Notes under the pieces: generated by a model
What the model was told of the DNA's origin: nothing
Database searches by the model: none
Seen by the model: the letters and a program-made list of their open reading frames with translations, nothing else
Part shown: piece after piece, positions 37,601-47,524 of the stretch
How positions within the stretch are numbered: the stretch's first letter is position 1
How the letters are laid out: each line of letters begins with the position of its first letter
Assembly (NCBI GenBank): GCA_039654915.1
Contig: CM077594.1
Span: 47,011,001-47,075,000 of the forward strand
Direction: 5' to 3'
Origin: Aquilaria yunnanensis
Taxonomy: Eukaryota > Streptophyta > Magnoliopsida > Malvales > Thymelaeaceae
Length of the DNA stretch: 64,000 bases
Made by a program: the position numbers and the translations under genes

Positions 37601-37831
37601 TACCCAAGTCTTGAAATCTACCCATAGATTACTTGTAACACAAGCAATCCCTTAGGGCTTCCTTTAGTACCAAGTAACCATTGTAATCTCTTAAGGAGGT
37701 GTAGATTATTCACTTTACCACTCACATTTCATTCACTATGGTGGAAACTATGCTATATAATGGTTTATAACCATTATGCCTTTATACTGTAATTTTCCCA
37801 TTTATTGAGGTGGTAACATTTCTCCCCTCCT

Positions 37832-38947
37832 TAAAAATTTTAGTCCTCCATAATTGTCCTTAGCTTGGGATACTCATTTGCAAACCTTTCTAGAATTTCT
37901 TTCTCAGTTTCCCATGTTGCCTTTCTTTCACAATGGTTTGACCATTGTACTTTAACCATGGGATCAATTTGTCTAGTATCCTTTGCAAAGATAACTATAG
38001 GCTTCTCTTCATACATTAGATTTGGCTCTAACTGTATGTCTCTGACTACTATAGCATGCTTTGCATCCAGTAGACACTTCCTAAGCACACTAACATGGAA
38101 AACATTTTGAACACTTGACATACTTAGCGGTAGAGCTAACCTATAAACTACCTTACTAACCCTTTCTAGCATCTCATACGGACCAATGTACCTTGGAGCT
38201 AACTTACTTCTTTCCCTGAATCTTATAGTGCCTTTGGTTAGTGCTACTTTGAGCCACACTTTATCACCAACCTCAAACTCCAAGTCTCGTCTTCTTTTGT
38301 TCACATAAGTAGTGGTCCTTTCATTGGGTATCCTTAACCTTTCTTGTATCTTCAATGATCTCAGGACCCAACTCTAGCCTATCTAAGGCTTCCACCCAAC
38401 AATGGGGTGTCATGCACCTTCTTCCATATAATGCTTCATAAGGTGCCATGCCAATGGTACTTTGGTAACTATTGTTATATGAGGATTCGACCAATGGCAA
38501 CAGTTGGTCCGATTCAGCTTTAAAATTCAACATACAGCTCCTAAGCATGTTTTCCAGTATCTGTATTAGTTTTTCAGATTGCCAATCTGTTTGAGGATGA
38601 TAAGTAGTACTTCGGTGGATTTTGGTTCCTAGTGCTTTATGAGAAGCACTCCAAAATTGAGCCGTAAATCATGGATCTCTATTAGATAGAATGAAGTCTA
38701 GCACTCCATGTGGTCTTACTTTCTCCTGGACATACATCTGAGCTAAATTCTCAAAAGAGTCTGTGAGTTTCATAGGTAAGAAGCGTGCACATTTGGTTAA
38801 CCTATCCATAATGACCCAGATTGTATCATGCCTTAATCTCATCATAGGCAACCCAATCAAAAAGTCCATGGATATGTTGCCCCACTTCCTCACTGGTATA
38901 GGTAAAGTATGTAGGGTACCAGCTGGCTTGTGTTGCTTTACCTTTAC
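37832..38947 (-). pseudogene. X2 integrase C-terminal pseudogene (chromovirus)
   Basis: The minus strand gives integrase from just after the His/Cys domain (38947) through the catalytic core and the Gly-Pro-Tyr/Phe region to the chromodomain-like tail, ending near 37840. Open pieces are 38669-38953, 38321-38548 and 37840-38355. A stop falls after the Ser-Asn-Arg-Asp-Pro motif (about 38668), where the catalytic Asp is already Asn. Frame changes occur near 38350 and 38560. The product is close in type to T1 but clearly divergent. The rest of X2 (RT, protease, gag, 5' LTR) is not in the window. The upstream end is cut by K1. Confidence 0.88.
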
Positions 38948-39836
38948 TGACACGACCCCTCATGGCCCTACCCAGAAAGCCTATGGGAACTTGTCCCATG
39001 CTAGTCACAATTCACTAATTGATTACGTGTGCACTTGTTAAAACCTTCAAGCTTCTAGTTGTTTAGCCCTATTATGCAATCATGCATGAGTTTATGATTT
39101 GACTAATCAATAAAATACAAAAATAATACTTAAAACATTGCCTAGGCACATTTTATAAAATTAAATATCAAAACTGTTAAATCATTCAAAGCAATTAAGT
39201 GGAATTAACTACACATAATCAATTGTGTGCAAGAATCCAAACAAGAGTAGACTATGCTTGCACCCAAAAGTGACTTTAGAGTACATTACTCAACATGACC
39301 ATTGGAGGTGAACTAATGTATTAAAACTATAAACTAAATGATTGTACAGAGATCCATAACTAAGCTTCCACCTTAGAGCAAACTCCCAGCGGTAAGCTTT
39401 CCAAGCGCTTCCTTGTGCTTTACTAGCCTCTGTAGGCCAAAAAGACAATTGTACTTAGTACCATAACTTAACCAACAAGTAACCCTTAAACTAGAATCAT
39501 ACAGATTCAAACAAACCAAATACCTACTCATAAGCCTAGCTCAACAACTCTCAATGGTTGCTAGCTCAACAGTGCCCAAAACTACACAACAAAATGTAAG
39601 CAAGTGAGAATCAAAGAATTTCAGTAAGAGGTCTTCAACTTGCAAGAAAAAACATGAGGACTCCATATATACAAGGATATGAAACCTACTGCGTGCGCTT
39701 GCAGCCTGAGGGCCTAATATATGCGCATATACCTAGCTCCCTTGGGACCTTTCATCATCCTAGTCCTCTTCACGGGGCATCCCTTCGTGCCTAGCGAGTT
39801 CTGGCCACTAATTCGCTCCTAGAAAGCCTTAGCTTA
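38948..39836 (-). mobile_element. K1: chromovirus LTR fragment, minus orientation
   Basis: The plus strand begins TGACACGACCCC, the reverse of an LTR end like that of T1 (GATCGTGTCA). Further in, around 39600-39720, the minus strand parallels the T1 LTR segment with Cys-like order ttcttgcaag, gaagac, cttactga and ttctcact seen at 26570-26620. The fragment therefore looks like the 3' end of a Tekay-like LTR. It interrupts the X2 integrase at 38947 and is cut at 39836 by the Tat-C LTR. No duplication could be checked because the other end is missing. Confidence 0.65.
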
Positions 39837-40701
39837 TGATGCCCGTTGGCATCCTCATTGAATAACATACTGGTATGAAGTAGGGACTTCTGGTGTGAAG
39901 GCCTCTAGATTAGAGACTTTCGGTGTGAGGGTGCCTAAAAAGCTCAAAAGAGCAAGGGTTAGGAGCTCCCCAGAATGTGTTTCCGGGGGAGGAGCCTCCG
40001 ACGCCCAAGTCAGTGTTTTGCCAGTAAAGACCAGAGAGTGGAGAGTAAAAGAGTATAGAGAGTTTTGTCCCTCGCTTACCAAGGTTACTCCCAGGTATTT
40101 ATAGGAAGACATAGGAAGCATGCCATTTTACACAACCCACCTAGATCATGACATGTGTTCGGTCGGATGCGATCCGTATCTCCGTAGACGGGTATCTCCT
40201 GCTAGCCCCTAGCCTGTTCTAGCTAGAGGTCAGGGCCGTGTTGGAGGTCTTCATGAGAGGGGCGTGTGTGAGGTCCCTGTGTCAGAGGCTCCTTAACCAT
40301 TTTTATTATATCTTCGAGAGACCCCTTCGGCATATAAGACTTCTTCAAAATAAGAGGTCCCCTTTGGGCCGATATCATAACCGAGGGCTGCTGGGGGAAG
40401 CCCTTCAGTGAGTGGGGCACCTTCGGTAGACGTTCTAACTTGCCGAGGATGTGGAATTACTCCTTCGAGGTCGGTAGGTTCGTAAAATCCGAGGGTCGTA
40501 AAAGACAACCTTCCCCGAAGTTGGTCATGTCACCATTCTGAGGGTGGTGAGGACCCTCTCTTCCCCGAGGTTGGTCATGTCAACGTTCAAGAGTGGTGAA
40601 GGCCCTATTTTTCCCAAGGGTTGGTCACTTGTACTTTTTGAGGGTGGTGCTCATCAAACTGATTTGGGAATTCTCCAAGGGTAATAGCCCTTTGGCTATC
40701 A
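39837..40701 (-). repeat. 3' LTR of Tat-C
   Basis: 865 bp from TGATGCCC to GGCTATCA on the plus strand, homologous to the Tat-B LTR (867 bp) and the Tat-A LTR. The minus-strand TATA box is at 40096-40103. It is followed on the right by the antisense gene promoter, so it is the 3' LTR of a minus-strand element whose pol should lie right of the window. The 5 bp on its left, GCTTA, do not match the 5 bp right of the Tat-B LTR, so the two LTRs are not a pair. Confidence 0.8.
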
Positions 40702-41205
40702 CATGCCGCCATCAGAAAGCTGAAGTTGCATCATCGGTACTCGAACTTTCGTAAAGTGTATCATAGATGATTGATGTCTCAGTAAACATCAGCTAACTTT
40801 TTGACCGAGGCTACCTTCTTCGGTGAAGGTTCCTCTTCAGCTCAGAACACCTATTCTAACCGTGGTAGTAGTATCTATTTTCTAGAAGAGCTTTTGACGT
40901 TCCCCAAGGTTACTCTTTCATCCGAAGTGTATACTTGTCTCCTAGGTTTTTTATTGACTCCTAGTGAATCAGCACATCTTCTGGATAGATAGACGCGTTT
41001 CCTGGGGAAAGACCAGTCTAGGTCTGGTAGCTGTCAGGAGGCGTGCCCTTGTTTCCCACATCGAGTAATGCGTGTCACCTGGTGACTGGCGAACAGTCGC
41101 GTGTGTTACGTCAGTCGCGGCTCTTCACCTTCAAGGCCTCATTATGGCGACGCTTCACCTGCCTCCTTCAGCCTATATAAACTCTTTCTCCTTAGTTTTT
41201 TCACA
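40702..41205 (+). promoter_or_regulatory. promoter of the Tat-C antisense gene
   Basis: A TATA box (TATATAA) lies at 41174-41180. Upstream are a 13-bp inverted repeat GTCACCTGGTGAC (41074-41086), a TTACGTCA element near 41105 of the ACGT type bound by plant bZIP factors, and two AGTCGCG repeats around it. The arrangement suggests a plus-strand promoter independent of the LTR. Expression is inferred, not shown. Confidence 0.5.
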
Positions 41206-41385
41206 CTTCTGTTCTTTTGCTATCTTTTGCTCTGGAATTTTTCTCCTCTCTTTCTTCTCTGACGGCGGTGCTAACGGCGGAGCAATTTTCGGCATTACCT
41301 GCGGTGTCTTGTGAAGTCCTTTCCTTGTTCCCAGCTAGGTGGGTCTTCTTTCCAAAGTCATTCTTCAGTATTTTGTTTTTGTCTC
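41206..41385 (+). other. 5' untranslated exon and start of an intron of the Tat-C antisense gene
   Basis: After the TATA box a pyrimidine-rich leader runs to an apparent splice donor at about 41338 (CTAG/GTGGGT). The intron would continue to 41385, where Y2 inserted, and resume at 52130. The coding part starts at 52182. The short open frames at 41072-41402 overlap this leader and have no known motif. Confidence 0.4.
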
Positions 41386-42560
41386 TGTTAGGTACCTCCT
41401 AAGTGCTTGGCTTAGGCCAAGGAAAACAAGAGGAAACAAAAGGAGAGTGAGGAGAACTATGGAAACTAGTACAGTGATCTATATGCAAAACTAGAAACCT
41501 TCAGGCCTTAACTGCACCTAGAAGCTGGACTATGGAAAGCTGACAGAAAATAGAGAGAGGGGATCAAATTGTACACTCAGATTAGTGGTACAGTTAAAAC
41601 TACAAACTTAAAGTTGGCATTTTCGGCCATGCAAGTTTATTGGATGACTAGTGCAAGACTAGACCAAAACTAGTAGACAATAATGATAGCTAATCAAGTC
41701 TTGTCTACCAGTAAAGAACTATTCACTAGTTAACTAGTTAAATTGACTAGTCTTTATTCTAGTTACATGGCCGGTTACACATGGGGAATTAAAGCACTTT
41801 GGTACTTGTGTTTGATGTGTACATGGCATTATAGGCCATGAAGTGACTTAAATGTCCATTTAGACACAAGTTTAAGTGGCGCCCTTGTGTTCATGTGGAG
41901 TTGCGGGCTACATTGTTTCATGCAAAGAAATGGAAGCAAAAGTTAGCATTTTAGCTAACTAAAATACAAGTCTTTCGGCTGAAAGTTGTTCTTGAGAGTT
42001 CATCCACCATTTGCCCTTGAATTTAAGAAATCCTAAGGGCATTGAAGGATTCAAGCTTGGAGAAGGTTTTCCGGCCTTTGCTTTCTTGGAATCAAGCCTT
42101 GTTCTTGGAGATTCAAGGAAGGCCGAGCCTATTCAAGCTAGGGTTAAGGTAATTCTTGTTAAATTCCTTGAATCCATGGTATTTTCTTCCATGAACAAGG
42201 ATATTGAGTGCTCAAACGTTGTTACGCTAAGTGAATTGAGCAATTGATATGTTGTTGTGGAAACCTAGTTATGGCCGAAAGGATTAATTGATAGAGCTTG
42301 GTGTTCTTCGTTGTGTACATGGAAATTAGTCCATGATTAAGGTTAATTGGTGCCTTTGTGATCTTATGCTAGGCTATTTTGAGCAAGGAACATTAATGCG
42401 TGCAAGTTAGCATTTGGCCGAGAAGCTCATTTTGAGGTAATCCTATGTTCTTCATCTAATTGCAAGGTAATGGTGCCATGAACGTTGATTAATGATGATT
42501 AGGTGATTGTATGTTGGATTGGATGGGTGAAGAACATTAGTGTTTGGCAATGGGCATTAT

Positions 42561-44647
42561 TGTTAGGTACCTGCTAAGTGCTTGGCTTAGGCCAAGAGAA
42601 ACAAAGGAAAACAAAGAAAAGCATAAAGGAAGGATGAGGAGAACTATGAAAACTAGTACAGTGGTCTATGTGTAAAGCTGAAGATTTTTAGGGCTAAACT
42701 GCACATAGAAACTAGACTATGGAAAAAACAGACAGAAAACAGAGAAAGGGGATCAAATTGTACACTTGAATGAGTGGTACAATTAAAACTATCAACTTTA
42801 AGTTGATCATTTCGGCCATGCAAGATTTATGGGTGACTAGTACAAGACTAGACCAAATTTGGTGGACAACAATGATTGCGAGTCAAGTCTTGTCTACCAC
42901 TAAAGAACTATTCACTAGTCATTTGGTTAAACTAACTAGTCTTTATGCTAGTTACATGGCCGGTTATACAAGGAAATTATGACACCTTGGTACTTGTGTT
43001 TGATGTGTGCATGGCATTGTAAGCCATGAAGTGACTTAAATGTCAACTTGGACACAAGTTTTAGTGGCGGCTTTGCGAACTTGAGAACTTAAAGACTACA
43101 TTGTCTCATGCAAAGAATTGGAAGGCAAAAGTTAGCATTTGGTTAACCATTTCACATATGTCTTTCGACCGAAACTAGTCAAAGGCCATTTGGTTCATTT
43201 CCGGGCTTCCTTGCTTTCATTTGGCTGAGAGTGTTCTTGAGCTCTTCCTTAGAAATTAGTCTTGAAATCAAGCAAATCTTGAGAGCACTTGAAGGATTTA
43301 AGCTTGGAATGCTTGTTTCGGCCTTGGATATCAAGCTTTGTTCTTGAGTTTTGTTGAAGGGCCGAGCCAAATCAAGCTAGGATTCTAAGGTATTTTCGTG
43401 TTTGCTTGATTTCCATGGTATTTCTTCCATGAACAAGGGATTTAAGTGCTCAATTGATGTTGGATTGAGTTACTTGAGCATGTGTTATGGTGGATTGCAA
43501 GTCCATTGTTGCCCGAGAGTGTTGGGTGACATAACTTGATGTTCTTCTTCAATTCCATGGAAATTAATCCATGACTAAGTGTTATTGTTGCCTATTTGAT
43601 CTTGTGCTAGGCTATTTGGAGTGAGGAACATCAAAGTGTGCGAGTTGTTATGTTGGCGGAAAGTTCAATGTGAAGGTAATTTCATGTTCTTCACATTATT
43701 ACATGGTAATTGTACCATGGTTAAGGTTTAATGATGCTTGGATGAGCATGTGTTGGATTAGATTGATGAAGAACATTAAAGTGTAAAAATGGGCATTATG
43801 GCCGAGAGCATGGATTAGTGTACTTGAGTGTTCTTCACTTGGTTACATGGTAATGATGCCATGAGTGATGTTCATTGATGATTAGATGATCATATAATGA
43901 GTTAGTTTGATGGATAAGACAAATATGTGGAATTGGGCATTGTGACGGAGAGCTTAAGCTTGTATATTGTAGTGTTCTTCATAGAAATCATGGTAGTTAG
44001 TCCATGAGTATGTGTTGTTATGGTAGGCATTGTGATTGAGGAACACTTGGGCATTTGAAGCTTGGTTGTGACTGAGAGCAATTGAGGTAGGATTCACTAA
44101 CACTTGATATTGCTTGGTGAATTACCATGGTTCAAGTGTTTAGAGTGACTAAGTGATTGTTAAAATTTGCCAAATGACCTTAGTTGCTTGATGGGCTATT
44201 GAGTTTTCACTCAGTTGAATTGTTGATTAGCTAATTAACTAATGTACATGTACTAGAAATGCAAGTAAATGTGGCCTATTTACTTAGCAGTTTGGAGCTC
44301 TAAGTGGAAGTGGATTGTTTGATGGTGTGTTGTGTGCAATGTGCACATGGGTACATGTATGTCTATTTGGGCCGAGAGCAAAAATGTGGAGTGTGTGTGT
44401 GTTCTTGTGTGCTTTGTAGCTTTCCATGTGCTTGCTAACCAAATTCAGGATATTGTGAATATTTATCATGTATATGTATATGCTTGGTTTTCTTTGTCCT
44501 TGTGTCTATTTTGCAGGTTGAGCTAAGCTAATGGGAGGCTAAGCTTTGAGTGAATACTCAGCTTAACTAAATAGACTCATGATTGAGTTGTTTATATGGA
44601 AGTGAATTCTATTGAGTTTTACTCACTGCCCAACCTTTTGTTTCCAA
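42561..44647 (+). repeat. second Y LTR start within Y2
   Basis: TGTTAGGTACC starts again at 42561, directly after 1,175 bp of the first copy. The two copies are similar throughout but differ at roughly one base in ten, so they are not a recent duplication. It could be a Y element nested in another Y, or an old tandem duplication. The end of the inner copy has been lost at the Tat-B junction. The open frames at 43179-43370, 44284-44469 and 44332-44526 are LTR sequence. Confidence 0.7.
43414..44006. repeat. 143-bp degenerate tandem repeat with hairpin motif in the Y LTR
   Basis: The inverted motif CATGG-N8-CCATG recurs at 43414, 43556, 43702, 43846 and 43989, at spacings of 142, 146, 144 and 143 bp. 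A decayed sixth copy lies near 44125. In the first Y copy it occurs at 42175 (9-bp spacer) and 42318, 143 bp apart, with a weak copy near 42464. The phrase gttcttc precedes most copies by 10-25 bp. Confidence 0.8.
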
Positions 44648-44980
44648 GCCGAGGTCGAGTCTTTGAAGAAGGAGCCAAAGAAGAAGAAGACGAAGGCACT
44701 GAGGAAGAAGATTGCCGATCAGGAGAGGGAATGTGATGAGCTGGCGGTCGAGAAGAAGAAAGCCGACGAAATGACCAAGGTCAGTTTTCAAGACGGCTTC
44801 TGCCTCATTCGTCACCAAGTGCTTCAGAGGTTCCCAGATCTAGACCTCTCTTTCTTGGAGGCCTTAAACATTCCCGAGGAGCCTCAGTGGTCTTGGTTGA
44901 AAATCAAACACCTGAACTTGCCCCTTTCTTTCCCAGCGCCGAAGGTGGTGGAAAAGGACGCAGGAGCTGGTGGCTCCTGA
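44648..44980 (+). pseudogene. 3' end of the Tat-B antisense gene (coiled-coil protein)
   Basis: An open frame to the TGA at 44978-44980 gives a Lys/Glu-rich coiled coil followed by Ser-Phe-Gln-Asp-Gly-Phe-Cys, an Arg-Phe-Pro-Asp-Leu-Asp-Leu segment and Ile-Pro-Glu-Glu-Pro. The same order occurs at 54300-54671 in Tat-C, which shows that both Tat elements carried this gene antisense to pol, between integrase and the 3' LTR. Its front part was removed by the deletion at 44648. The open frame running in from 44612 includes Y LTR sequence and is a chimaera. Confidence 0.75.
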
Positions 44981-45469
44981 GACGCCGAGATTCCTTAGTT
45001 TGTTTTAGGGTCCTTTGCCTTCTTTTTCTTCTTTTTTGTATTTCTTCTTTTGGAGAGCTTTCTTCTTTGTAAGCAGATCCATCTCAATAAAGACTCTTTC
45101 TTAAAAATTTTGGCTAAGTCTTTTTGTAAGATTTTTCATTTTCCATTGTCCCGAACATGTTCGCTCAAGAGACTTCGGAAAATATGGCGATCTTCTTCGT
45201 GAAATTCCGACTTGTACAACTTATGCTCAAGAATTTTGGCTAAGTTTTTTGTGAGATTTTCCTTTTCCCATTGTTCCAAACATGTTTGCTCAAGGGACTT
45301 CGGAAAATCATATCTTCGCCTATGTCAGCGGTCACCTTTGTGAAATTCAGACTTCTATAACTCATGCTCAAGATTTTTGGCTAAGGAACTTTTGTACTTA
45401 GAACTTTTTCTGTACAATACAATCTTCTCACCGAAATCTTAAGCATAGAATTTTCTCAAGGCGTCCGAA
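44981..45469 (+). other. 3' untranslated region of the Tat-B antisense gene, with tandem repeat
   Basis: A poly(A) signal AATAAA lies at 45086-45091, about 105 bp after the stop. Just downstream, a unit with TTTTGGCTAAG, a heptad like ACATGTTCGCTCAAG and CTTCGGAAAAT is repeated, with TGGCTAAG at 45111, 45237 and 45378 (spacings 126 and 141 bp). No gene is seen. This separates the convergent antisense gene and pol. Confidence 0.55.
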
Positions 45470-46640
45470 TGCCATGTATTTTTTAACTCTATGCCTCCGG
45501 CATCACCGAGCTTGTAAACCCCTTTTCGCACTTCGGCAAGTACCAGATAAGGTCCTTCCTAATTTGCACGAAGTACCCCGTGGGATGGCCTTCGGGGTCC
45601 AAATTTAGCCTTTCGGAGATTGAGGTCTCCTTTCTTTATTCCTTTTGGCCTGGCAGGCAAGTTTATATCCACGGCCACTCTTTGCTAAAACGCTTTTCTC
45701 CTCAGCTCGACTATTTCTCTGTGTTCGCTGACGAGGTCAAGCTTGGTTCTCAGGCCGAGGTCATTTCCCCTTTCATCGAACACTTGCACTCGCACCGATG
45801 GCCGCACTACCTCGACTGGTATGATAGCCTCTGTACCGAAAACAAGTGAAAAAGGTGTTTCCCCTGTGGCTCTTCGGGGTGTTGTTGAGTAGCTCCATAC
45901 ACTTGGGAGCTCTCTCGGCCATTTCCCTTTTGCTTCCCCTAGCCTCTTTTTCAGACCATCTTTGATAGTCCTGTTGGATACTTCTACTTGCCCATTGTTT
46001 TGGGGGTGAGCTACTGGGGCGAAGTGCATTTTTATTCCGAGGTTGTTGATAAATTCTTGGAACCCTTTTTCTGTAAACTGGGACCCATTGTCGGCTACTA
46101 GTACCCTCGGTATGCCAAATCTGCATACAATGTCCTTCCATACGAACTTTTGCATATCTTTTGCCGAGATAGTCGCCAAGGGTTCCGCCTCGACCCATTT
46201 AGAGAAATAGTCTACTGCAACTACGCAGAACTTCACGCCTCCAGGCGCTGTTGGGAGTGGCCCAATGAGGTCTATGCCCCAAACTGCGAAGGGCCAGGGA
46301 TAGTCAGCTGAAGTTACCATTTCCGAGGGTGTCCTCTGGATACCTGCATTTCTTTGGCAATTACCACATTTTCGGACGAACTGCCTAGCGTCCTTTCTTA
46401 GAGTAGGCCAAAAGTACCCTTGCCGAAGTATTACTGCTGCGAGGGCGTCAGTTCCAACGTGCGAACCACAAGTGCCTTCGTGAACTTCTTCGAGGATCAT
46501 TTCAGTATCCTCTTCGCCAACACACCTCTACAATGGATTTGCATATCCCTGCCAATATCAGGAAAAATCGACCGGATCATCTTCGAACTTTTGCAGCTTC
46601 GTGGGGTTCTTCGAGGAGTGCATTGGTTGCGAGATATCTT
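45470..46640 (-). pseudogene. Tat-B integrase pseudogene
   Basis: The His/Cys domain begins at about 46490 (His-Glu-Gly-Thr-Cys-Gly-Ser-His, then Cys-Gly-Asn-Cys). The catalytic core has Gly-Ile-Asp-Leu-Ile-Gly-Pro (about 46280), Ala-Asp-Asn-Gly-Ser-Gln-Phe (about 46090) and the Gln-Val-Glu segment (about 45985), giving an intact DDE triad. The main open piece is 45685-46500. A TAG at the end of it is a single-base stop; reading goes on in the same frame to about 45480. Two frame changes (near 46500 and 46745) separate it from the RNase H domains. Confidence 0.88.
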
Positions 46641-47150
46641 TTTATTGGGTCTTTCCAGCCTCTTCCCGAAGTTACTATGCTCAGCACTGTGATGCTCGGT
46701 TGATTTAGCACCTCGGTGCATGTTTTTGATTTCGCCAAGCAATCTGCTTCGGCGTTATCTTATTGAGGTACGTTTTTTATTTGTACGGTGTCGAACTCTT
46801 GAATGAGCTCTGCTACCAGTTCATGGTATTTTTCCAAGGTCGGGTCCTTCGCCCCATAATCCCCTGCTGTTTGCCGAACTACCAGTTGGGAATCGCTGTG
46901 GGCTTTTAAGTTTTTTACACCAATTTTTCTGGCTAGGCGCAATCCTTCTATGAGAGCTTCATACTCGGCCACATTGTTGGTGACGTTGAAGCTGAACTTG
47001 ATGGCCTTCATTACTTCTAGACCTTCGGGACCTCTGATAATTACCCCAGCGCCCTGGTGTTCGGAACCCGAGGCTCCGTCAACATTCAAAGTCCATTCTG
47101 GCTCACCTTCGCTGGGATCCGGATGGCTATCCTCGGCGATGGGCACTTCA
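46641..47150 (-). pseudogene. Tat-B second (archaeal-type) RNase H pseudogene
   Basis: The open piece 46760-47146 contains Asn-Val-Asp-Gly-Ala-Ser-Gly-Ser, the Asn-Val-Ala-Glu-Tyr-Glu helix and Ser-Asp-Ser-Gln-Leu-Val; after a TAA at about 46757 the next segment supplies the fourth acidic residue. This extra RNase H after the retroviral one is the hallmark of the Tat group. Compared with Tat-A, all visible catalytic acids are kept. Confidence 0.85.
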
Positions 47151-47524
47151 GCAATGAAGTCTGCTAGGGCCTAAGCTTTTATGGCTTTCCGAGGTTCATA
47201 AGTAATGTCGTGTTCACCAAGCTCTATGCACCATTTGGAGAGCCTTCCTGGATGATCAACTTTTCTCATGACATCCCGCAGAGGTAGACTGCTTCGGACG
47301 ATGATAGGGTGAGCCTGAAAATATGGTCGCAGCCTCCTTCCTGCTAGCACCAAGGCATATATAGCTTTTTGTAGCAAAGGATACCTGACTTCGGCGCCGT
47401 ACAGGGACTTGCTTACATAATAGACCGGCCATTGCTTCGGCCCTTCCTCTTTCACGAGGACCGAGCTTACTGCTTTTTCTGTGACGGCAAGGTATAATAC
47501 GAGGGGCTCTCCCTCCCGAGGCTG
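47151..47524 (-). pseudogene. Tat-B RNase H pseudogene
   Basis: The open piece 47171-47455 carries the second half of the gypsy RNase H (Tyr-Pro-Leu-Leu-Gln-Lys, a Trp-Cys-Ile-Glu-Leu segment). The usual catalytic sites are poorly conserved, as expected for the first RNase H of Tat elements, which has been partly replaced in function by the second one. A TAG at 47168-47170 separates it from the next domain. Confidence 0.75.

Larger units (their letters stand above)
14835..37818 (-). repeat. X2 3' LTR, split by Z2 (parts 14835-15126 and 35720-37818)
   Basis: The left end reads TATTACCC instead of the usual TGTTACCC. The right end is GGTAACA at 37818, followed by a pyrimidine-rich stretch (37819-37831) that is the polypurine tract on the minus strand. 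The two parts join to an LTR of about 2,391 bp, homologous to the X3 LTRs. The gap is filled by Z2, whose TTAAC duplication (15122-15126 and 35715-35719) marks the break. The open frame at 36114-36320 is in the LTR and has no motif. Confidence 0.88.
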
